From assembly GCA_019916065.1 (NCBI GenBank), contig CM034239.1:30962419-31026418 (forward strand): a stretch of DNA of 64,000 nucleotides, written 5' to 3'. A program made the position numbers and the translations under genes. Positions 56,475 through 64,000 of the stretch are shown piece after piece (within the stretch, counting starts at the first letter, position 1; each line of letters opens with the position of its first letter). The DNA is from Vitellaria paradoxa (lineage: Eukaryota; Streptophyta; Magnoliopsida; Ericales; Sapotaceae). The notes beneath the pieces were generated by a model. It saw only the letters and a list, made by a program, of their open reading frames with translations. It ran no database searches and had not been told where the DNA came from.

Positions 56475-57345
56475 ATGGCTCTCAATCCCACTGAGACTAA
56501 GACTTCTAGTACCAAAACTTCTCTTATTGCATCTGTTGCACCTGTTATACCAATTGGTAGTCTTCCTAATCCCATCTCATGTGAAAAGCCGAATGGCACA
56601 AATTATTTAACATGCTGCCATGTTGTTCAGGTCTTCTTGATTGGTCGTCAATTAGAAAAATATATTACAGACTCTCCACCAGATTCAGAGTCTCCTTTAT
56701 ATTCGCAATAGAGGGCTTCAAATGCTGTTGTTGTGAGTTGGATCTATCGTAGCTTGGAGCCTTCGATTTTTTGCACAGTTGTTTTGTGTGGCTATTCGAA
56801 AGCCATATAGGATTCACTACCAGACTCCTCTCAGTGGAGTACTATTTCGAAGATTTTTGAAGCATATGAGAAACCTTTCTCTTTTCGCCAAAGCACTTAA
56901 CCATAATCTGAATATTACAGTAATCTTAAAGACTTAGGTGATCGTCTTCCACAATTTCTCCCCTTTCTAGAAATTAAGGTTGAGATGATACAACATTGGG
57001 ATGAGCTCACGATAGTTTTACTTCTTGTTGGTCTCAGTGATAATCTCCACAGTTATTGGGATCAACTTCTGGCAGAGAAAGACTATACGTACCATGGCCA
57101 ATGCTTACTCTTGTCTTCAACATTCTTCCTTGGGCCATCACTCTCAACCAACTTTCTCGACTAGTGGTTTTGATTCTGCTGCTCTCATTAGTGGTTTTAG
57201 AGGTCGCAATTCTCGTGGTGTATCTCATGGCTCTTGTGGTGGTGGTCATGGATCTGGACGCGGCACCAAGAAATGTGACCATTGTGGAGACACTAATCAT
57301 TCTGAACCATACTACTGAAAGAAGTAGGTCGTCCTAATCAAGCCC
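56475..57345 (+). pseudogene. Copia E gag
   Basis: ATG at 56475: MALNPTETKTSS, then ISCEKPNGTNYLTCCHVVQV and a TGG-to-TAG stop at 56709. The core continues with VVVSWIYRSLEPSI, FEAYEKPFSF, EYYSNLKDLGDRLPQFLP and MIQHWDELTIVLLLVGLSDN. A Gly/Ser/Arg tract and the zinc knuckle CDHCGDTNHSEPYY (57279-57318), with Tyr for the last Cys, end in TGA. Related to Gag of copia C and B. Confidence 0.88.
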
Positions 57346-58160
57346 ATCATATCACTATTGAAGCAACTAGCACTAACTTTTTTGCACAAAATACTCCTCC
57401 TCTGAATGATCCTGCCACGTCTGGTACAGCTTCTCTAGGTCCCTTCAACCCTATTGAGTTAGAAGACATTACGCAGGCTCTTTGCATCTCTCGCTCTTCT
57501 ACTGCTACTTTAGCATAGTCAGGTAGTATTGCTTACTTTACTTGTCCATCATTCTCTCCACAAGTTATTGACTCCGGTGCCAATGCACACATCTTAAGTA
57601 ATCCTCTTTATTTTCTAACTTAACTACACCATCCACAATATTACCCTAGCTAATGGTTCCTCTCGACCTGTGACTAGTAAAGAATACCTTCGCTCTTCTC
57701 CCTCCTTAACCTTACCCTCTACTCTTTTTATACCTAAATTTTTATTTAATTTTTTGTGCGTTAGTCAATTAACTAAATCTTTGGATTTCTCTATAACTTT
57801 TTTTCCTTATTCTTGTGTTTTTCACGATCTCAGGATATAGAAGACGATTGGTTCAGAAAGTGAACAGACTAGTCTGTTCACTTTTCTCCTTCTTGCTGTG
57901 TTTTTTTTTTTTTTTTTTAACTACCAAAAAAAAAAAAGTGAACAGACTAGTCTGTGTTACCTTGGTCCTACTAGCTTTACTTTTTCTCGTTCAGCCTTCG
58001 GTGCATCCGTGTCTCCACTATGGTGGCATTATCATTTGGGTTATCTGTCATTAGCTCGTTTCAAACTTGTTGTTCCTAGTTTAAAGTCTATTTTGAGCCT
58101 TGAATGTAAGGCTTGTCAACTTGGCAAGCACTATCGAAGTTCGTTTTCAAGTCATAGAAG
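57346..58160 (+). pseudogene. Copia E protease and pre-integrase
   Basis: VIDSGANAHIL (57563-57595) is an intact protease motif. After several stops the pre-integrase zinc region reads WHYHLGYLSLARF (58027 on) and LECKACQLGKHYRSSFSSH (58098-58150). Between them a 77-bp duplication with a palindrome is inserted in the coding sequence (57879-57955), breaking the frame. Confidence 0.82.
57858..57955 (+). repeat. 28-bp palindrome and 77-bp duplication in copia E
   Basis: A perfect palindrome spans 57858-57885, centred on ACTAGT with GTGAACAG arms. Its first 21 bases recur at 57935-57955. Between them are a T run and an A run (57900-57918 and 57926-57934) separated by AACTACC. The inserted 77 bp is absent from related copia copies at this position. 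Confidence 0.85.
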
Positions 58161-59130
58161 TAGTCTAAACTATTTGATGTAATCTATACAGACATTTGGG
58201 TCCTTCAAGAGTTGCTTCTATTAATGGATTTTGGTATTTTGCAATTTTTTGATAATTATTCCCATATGACTTGACTATTTTTTATGAAATATCGTTTTGA
58301 GCTACCTACTGTTGTTTTACAATCCTATAATAAAATTCTAACTCAATTTGGTAAAAAATTAAAATCTTTCACTATGACAATACTCTCGAATACACTCAAT
58401 CTATCATGGGCCAGTTTTATGTTGAGCAAGGCATCCTTCATCAAGCTTTCTGTGTTCATACTTCTCAACAAAATGGTGTTGCTGAACACAAACACCGTCA
58501 TTTACTGAATGTCACCCGTACTCTTCATTTCAATATAAATTTTCCAAAACAATACTGGAGGATGTTGTCCTCATTGCCTCCTATCTTATCAATTGGATTC
58601 GTTCGCCCCTTCTTGGTAATCAATCTTCTTTTTTCTTCTTGTATCATTCTGTTACTCTTTTTCTCTCCCACCTTGTACTATTGGTTGCATTACTTTTGTT
58701 CATAATTTGGATCCTGATTCAGACAAACTTTCTCCTCGTGCTTATCATTGTGTCTTTCTTGGTTACTCTTGCACTCAGAAGGGTTATTGGTGTTATCATC
58801 CTCATCATAAATACTTTGTTAGTGTTAATGTTATCTTTTTTGAGTCCACACCTTATTTTTCACCAAAAGGGAGTTCTCTTCTCGTGAGGGGGAGTTTTCT
58901 CTTCTCTCTCAAGAGGGGGGGGAGTTATCTCACACTAGACAGGCTCCCTCTGCTGAATTTTCCGTTTCTAGTGTGCCACCACCTTTATGAGTATATCAAC
59001 GTCGTACTTATCCTACACCGATTACTTCTGTGTTGTGGATCCTAAGCCTATTGAGATTCTTGCTACAACTACGTCTAAGATCCCTATCTCAAGTTATATT
59101 GAAACCGAGCCCCTTGAAATTGATGATCTT
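58161..59130 (+). pseudogene. Copia E integrase and linker
   Basis: IYTDIW retains the first catalytic Asp. YDNTLEYTQSIMGQFYVEQG (about 58374-58430) retains the second Asp. QQNGVAEHKHRHLLNVTRTL (58465-58530) retains the Glu. So the catalytic triad survives, unlike in A and C, but frameshifts at about 58200, 58255 and 58560 break the protein. DPDSDKLSPRAYHCVFLGYS marks the C-terminal side. Confidence 0.86.
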
Positions 59131-60313
59131 CTCATTACTCTCAGGAAAGGTAAACGTATGTGTACTCAACATCCTATACCTAAGTTTGTTTTATATCATC
59201 GTGTATCACCTCAGTTCCAGTCCTTTGTTTATGCTTTGTCTTTTGTTTCTTCTCCCACCTCTTATATGTAAGCATTATTATCTCCTGACTGGAAGAAAGC
59301 GATGGATGAAGAGATGCAGGCATTACAACATAATCGTACATGAGAACCTACCTCTCTTCCACCTAGGAATAAGACTATAAGGTGTTGTTGCATGTGCACA
59401 CTGAAATATTTTCCAAATAGATCTATCGAGAGACTTAAGGCTTGGTCGGTAGCTAAATGATACGCCCAGACATATGGTGTTGATTATCTAAAGACCTTCT
59501 CACCAATGGCTCATCTTAATTCAGTTTGTATTCTACTGGCAATTATAGTAAGTCATGGCCTTTATTCCAATTAGATGTTAAAAATGCCTTCTTATATGGT
59601 GAACTTCAAGAGTCCTTATGGATCAACCCCCTGATTATGATGCCATAGGCAATGAACATTTGGTTTGTCACTTAAACAAGGCTTTGTATGAACTTAAGCA
59701 ATCTTCACAGGCATGGTTTGATCGGTTTAGCTCTACTATTCTTAACTACGGCTTTAAACGGACCACATCTAATCACTCAGTATTTGCGTGTCAAATATCT
59801 TCTGATATTATTGTTTTAGTTGTTTATGTGGATGATATTATCATCTTAGGTGATGACACTGAGAGTATTTCTGCATTGAAGAGTTATTTGGAGAAGCAAA
59901 TCAAGACAAAGGATCTTGAAGCATTACACTATTTCTTAGGGATTGAGATTGTCGGCTCTTCACAGGGTATCTCTTTATCTAAAAGGAAACATGCATTGGA
60001 TTTACTCTCTAAGACTAGCCTTTTGGAATCTCCTCTTGTTGAAACTCCTATGGATCCTTCTATTCATTTAGATTCTAAGAGTGTCAAACTCTTCTCTAAT
60101 GTTGGGAGATATCATCAACTTATGGGTAAGCTGATTTATCTTACTGTAACACGACCTGTCCTTACATATCTTACTGTGACAAGACCTGTCGTTAAATATG
60201 CCATTGGCATAGTCAGTCAGTTCATGCATGCTCCACTTCAACCTCACTTTTATGTTATGTGTCGCATTTTGAAATATTTAAAGAATTCACCTAGTCAAGA
60301 TTTGCTCTATTGA
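59131..60313 (+). pseudogene. Copia E reverse transcriptase
   Basis: LRKGKRMCTQHPIPKFVLYH, then frame-broken RT finger motifs ([31 protein letters not shown]), then 231 open codons from 59618: LNKALYELKQSSQAWFDRF, VYVDDIIILGDD (59822-59857) with an intact catalytic box, IKTKDLEALHYFLGIEI and LMGKLIYLTVTRP. A 30-bp in-frame tandem duplication (60137-60196) repeats YLTVTRPV within the thumb. Confidence 0.9.
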
Positions 60314-60811
60314 CCTTCTACAACTATAAATGTGATTAGATATAGTGATATAGATCGAGTTGGTAGTCGTTCAAATCGAAAGTCTACTTCTAGATATTGT
60401 ACCTTCATTGGCGATAATCTCTTCACTTGGCGTAGTAAGAAACAAACTGTTGTTGCTCGATCTAGTGCAGAGGCTAGGTATTGTGCCATGACTAATACAA
60501 CGTCTGAGATACTCTGGGTTCGTTCTCTCGTTCAGAACTTTGGTCTTTCAATTCCAGCTCCGATGTCCATGTTCTATGACAATCAGGTTGCGATTTTCAT
60601 TGCTAATAATCCAATTTTTCATGAATGAACCGAGTATAATGAAGTTGACTGCCACTTTATCTGGGATCTCTTGCTTAAACGTGACATCGCCACTTCGTTT
60701 ATACGCACTGATTCTCAATTGGGGGATATTCTCACAAATCTATTGGCTGGATCTTCATTTCAAAAGTTTTCTACCAAACTGGGTATGTTTGACCTACATA
60801 CTCTAATTTGA
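60314..60811 (+). pseudogene. Copia E RNase H
   Basis: YSDIDRVGSR holds the first Asp, VARSSAEARYCAM the Glu, and MFYDNQVAIFIANNP the second Asp (Tyr for Cys before it). ECHFI-like and SQLGDILTNLLAG with LGMFDLHTL close the frame. Two stops (60313, 60625). A TTTGAGGGGGAA purine tract precedes the LTR. Confidence 0.88.
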
Positions 60812-60818
60812 GGGGGAA

Positions 60819-61012
60819 TATTAGAATCTTTAGAATATTCTAAAATAGTTGTGATTATGAGCTGTGAAAATTTGAGGAATTTGATTTAGGGTTTGATTTG
60901 CTTTGATTGATTGTATTTCCTAAACAGATTGTATTCTATCAATATAAATATAATACGAGAGAGATGAGGACTCCAACTCACTCTCTCCATTCTTCGTTAA
61001 TTTCTTGCAACT
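60819..61012 (+). repeat. 3' LTR of copia E (194 bp)
   Basis: Starts TATTAGAATC and ends TTGCAACT, beside the AGCAA duplication. Contains ATATAAATATAATA, matching the 5' LTR. Confidence 0.9.
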
Positions 61013-61017
61013 AGCAA

Positions 61018-61029
61018 TAAAGATAGTAA
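61018..61029 (-). pseudogene. Copia F RNase H end, part 3 (short stub)
   Basis: A few codons of F remain between the end of copia E and the T run that begins the L1-type LINE. Beyond the LINE, F would continue outside the window. Confidence 0.55.
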
Positions 61030-64000
61030 GTTGATTTTTTTTTTGAAAAAGATAAGTAAGCATTCATTATATCAAAAATTAAAGAGAGCATCAGGAGATG
61101 CTCACAGTACAATGACCATACAGTATTACCCAAACCAGAAATTAGCACAAATCATCTAGAAAGTTCAAAAAGGAGCATAAGTCAAGATCCTTTCCTTCTC
61201 TAACCCAACCATACAAATAGCTAAGGAATAAGCTCTTGATCCTCAAAGTAGTCTTCTTATCGTCTTCGAAAATCCTCCTGTTGCGCTCTTTCCAAATAAT
61301 CCAAATAAGACAGAATAGAGCCAAATTCCAAGTGTGTTTCTTCCTTTTAGCCAAAGATTGACCCCACCAAATCAATAGAAGACTCCTAAGATCCTTCGGG
61401 AAACACAGTTGGACACCGAAGCAATTTAGCAACAAACTCCATAACTCTGCCAACCAAGAGCAGTGAATAAGTAGATGAGCTATAGATTCCTCTTGCTTAA
61501 GACATAGCGGGCAGCGATTAGCCAGTCGATAACCACGTTTCTGTAAATTATCCATTGTCAAAATCTGACCTTTGACTGCACACCAAGTGAAAAAAATTAC
61601 TCTAGTGGGTATTGCAGCTTTCCATATCTTCAGCCATGGGAAATTTTTTGCATTGTAGCTTTGTAAGAAGGTGTAGAAGGACTTTACAGAAAAGACCTTG
61701 CCCGCTGCAGGTTGCCAAATCATGACATCTGAAGACTCTATTAGCTTCACAGAACTTAGTAATTCCATTAACAACAGCAAGCTGTCAACCTCCCAATCAT
61801 TCACATTCCTTCGAAGCAACACATTCCAACTACCTTGAATGCCAACACCATTGCAGTAATCCGATACTCTGGCATCCTTGTTAGCTGCAATTGCGTAGAT
61901 TCTAGGAAAGACATCTGAGAGACAGCCTACACCCAACCAGTCTTGCTTCCAAAAGAATAATCTGTCTCCTTTCCCAACCTTCCAAGAAATACAACGACTA
62001 AATGTCTGCCAATTTTTTCTAATTCCTCGCCATAGACCGTAACCATAAGGAGACGACACTATAGAAGAGGACCACCCTCCAAACTCTTCCCCATATTTAA
62101 TGGCAATCAACCTCTTCCATAGTTTGTTATCCTCTTGAGCATATCTCTAAAGCCATTTCCCTAATAAGGCTTCATTGTTCCATTTCAATGATCTAAATCC
62201 CACACCTCCAGCCTCAACAGGTTTACAAACAGTCACCCAGCTCACTAAGCAATACTTATGCACCTCATCGGTTCTTTCCCAAAGGAAATCTCTTTGCATC
62301 CTTTCCAACTCCTTGATTACCGAGACTGGTGCTGTGAATAAAGAGAGAAAGTATGTTGGTAGGCTTGCTAACACACTCTTTATTAATGTGACCCTAGCCC
62401 CAGTCGATAAATACTTAAGCTTCCACCCAGCCAACCTTCTCCTACATTTTTCCAGAATTGGGTCCCAAACATGTTTTGATTTGTGAAGAGTTCCCAACGG
62501 CAAACCCAGGTAAATAGTAGGAAAAGAACCAATCTTGCAACCCAATAAATTTGCTAAAACTCCCAGATTGTCCATAGAACCAACTGTCATGATCTTAGTC
62601 TTTTGAAGGTTAACTTTTAAGCCAGTTACCACCTCAAATCCCAGCAGTGTGCAGCGAAGGTGCCCCAGCTGCATCAAGTCTGCACCACAGAAAATGATTG
62701 CATCATCAGCAAATAGCAAAGGAGATATGCTGAGAGGATTTCTACCAACGCCGTTAGTAAAGCCTTCGATAAATCCAGCTGCTTCGACTTGTTGCAGCAT
62801 CTTACTCAGAACTTCCATAACTATAATGAAAAGGAAAGGGGAAAGGGGATCTTCTTGCCTTAATCCTCTGGAAGAAGCAAAATAACCTTCAGGGGTACCA
62901 TTGATCAATATTGAGAATCTAGCAGTTGAAATGCACCATTCGATCCATTGACACCATTTGCTACCGAAGCCCATTCTTCCTAACATGCAGATAAAAAATT
63001 TCCAATTGACATGGTCAAAGGCCTTCTTAATGTCCAACTTGCAAACAATACCTGGTTCCTTACTTTTTGTCTTAGTGTCTAATACCTCATTGGCTACTAA
63101 AACTGCATCCAATATCTGCCTTGCTCCCACAAAAGCATTTTGTGAAGGTGAGATTAAAGAATCCAGAATTTTTTTTACTCTGTTTGCAAGAACCTTTGAA
63201 AGGAGTTTGTAAACTGCCCCTACCAAACTAATTGGCCTAAAATCTTTAATATCCACAGCACCAGATTTCTTAGGGGCAAGAGCAATGAATGTTGAATTCA
63301 AACTCTTAACAAACCTGCAGCTTTGATGAAACTCAATGAATAACTGCATCAGGTCATACTTAAATACACTCCAACATGCTTGGAAAAAAGCAACAGTCCA
63401 TCCATCAAGCCCAGGTGCTTTTTCACCGTTGAGCTCATTTAGAGCCTGGAAAATTTCCTCCTCAGTAAAAGGCTTTTCCAGGGCCTCAGAATCTGTGGAA
63501 CTAAGCTGGGAGAATTCAAGTTCATCAACCTTTGGTCTCCAGCCAACCTCTTCTTTGAAAAACTGCTGATAAAAGAGCAGAATACCTTGCCTTATTTCCC
63601 TCGGGTCCTCAGTAATTGTGCTATTAATCCTTATTTTTTCAATCCAGTTTCTTCTCTTATTTGCTAAAGCCATCTTGTGGAAGTATTTAGTGTTCCTATC
63701 ACCTTCTTTAATCCATTTGACTCTTGACTTTTGTCTCTAGCTTATTTCCTCCATTTTAAGAATTTTCTGCAACTTCCAGGTCTTGTTTGCTCTGTTGCTT
63801 CTGCCCAAATCAGTAAGCTTTCCCTCATCATCCAATAAATCCAAAAGTTTGATGTCTTTTTCTAGTTGAGCCTTCTGCTGAGTGATACTTCCAAAGACCT
63901 CGGTATTCCATTTTTTTAAATCTGCTTTAAGACAGGTCCGCTTTTGAGTCAGCCTGTAGCTGGCAGAACCGATGAAATTGTAGCTTTGCCACCAATTGGC
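61030..64000 (-). mobile_element. L1-type LINE, 3' half, minus strand, runs off the window
   Basis: The 3' end with a T run (tail complement) is at about 61030-61042. ORF2 runs right to left from beyond 64000 to 61142: end of the spacer after the endonuclease, reverse transcriptase, then a zinc-binding RVT domain. The whole 2.85 kb of ORF2 in view is one frame interrupted by only two stops, so this is among the youngest insertions in the window. The 5' end and the target duplication lie outside. Confidence 0.93.
61142..64000 (-). pseudogene. L1-type LINE ORF2 (RT plus zf-RVT), partial
   Basis: From the right: SYRLTQKRTCLKADLKKW and VKWIKEGDRNTKYFHK (RT lead-in), ALNELNGEKAPGLDGW, IALAPKKSGAVDIKDFRPIS, NAFVGARQILDAVLVANE, KLDIKKAFDHVNW, SRGLRQEDPLSPFLF (Glu for the usual Gly), the catalytic LLFADDAIIF at about 62687-62716, and LGLPLGTLHKSK. 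Then the zinc-binding RVT domain (about 61440-61760: FFTWCAVKGQILTMDNLQKR, CPLCLKQEESIAHLLIHC) and WIIWKERNRRIF. Two TGG-to-TAG-type stops interrupt it, at 62147-62149 and near 63737. It catalyses target-primed reverse transcription in intact relatives; this copy cannot make full-length ORF2p. Confidence 0.92.

Larger units (their letters stand above)
55837..61012 (+). mobile_element. Copia E (5.2 kb), inserted in copia F
   Basis: LTRs at 55837-56025 and 60819-61012; the target duplication is AGCGA (55832-55836) and AGCAA (61013-61017), one mismatch. The primer site is at 56026. Complete layout gag, protease, integrase, RT, RNase H without a nested element, but with many stops and a 77-bp local duplication at 57879-57955. 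LTRs end in CAACT, like copia B. Confidence 0.93.

Noticed and set aside
57034..57300. 88-codon minus-strand frame
   Set aside because: Antisense shadow of copia E Gag.

Overview
This is nuclear DNA of a flowering plant. It is AT-rich, its protein-coding remnants carry GT-AG introns, and nearly everything recognisable is a plant transposable element or a decayed gene piece. I see no intact host gene, rRNA, tRNA gene or CRISPR array. The species cannot be named from the sequence.

Left part (1-28,400): scattered old insertions in AT-rich DNA. In order: the 5' half of a Ty1/copia element on the minus strand (1-2739, LTR 2238-2739); a decayed ~365-bp tandem repeat (3785-5170); an ULTRAPETALA-like (ULT) pseudogene with three exons and three in-frame stops (5665-7615); a 3.5-kb non-coding repeat (8812-12305); a tRNA-derived SINE (12411-12617); a 3-kb inverted-repeat element carrying a plant mobile domain (PMD) pseudogene (13562-16515); a hAT-type MITE with a perfect 8-bp target duplication (17632-18179); a ~167-bp tandem repeat (18500-19110); a hAT-like element (19681-20832); a complete 311-bp TRIM (22164-22474); a 2.4-kb non-coding element (24021-26428); an orphan exon of a VAL-type B3 domain (26976-27150); and a Tourist-like MITE with TAA duplications (27796-28187).

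Right part (28,393-64,000): one nested retrotransposon cluster that can be taken apart layer by layer from LTR pairs, target-site duplications and rejoined reading frames. The base is the RNase H end and 3' LTR of a minus-strand copia (F). Copia A (28,706-55,735) sits in F; copia B (29,569-52,235) sits in A; copia C (33,527-49,663) sits in B; and Ty3/gypsy D (37,225-47,782, minus strand, Tat-like with a second RNase H and an antisense spliced ORF) sits in C. A 5'-truncated RTE LINE lies in B and a short tail of the same LINE family lies in C. Copia E (55,837-61,012) is a separate insertion into F. An L1-type LINE (61,030 to beyond 64,000, minus strand) follows.

All the elements are defective. 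The stops and catalytic-site losses are mostly G-to-A or C-to-T changes (Trp or Gln codon to stop, Asp to Asn, Glu to Lys), which fits deamination of methylated cytosines in silenced DNA. I found no cooperating gene system. The most informative items are the insertion history, the two host-gene relics (ULT and VAL-B3), the PMD-carrying inverted-repeat element, and the copia families whose LTRs end in CT rather than CA.
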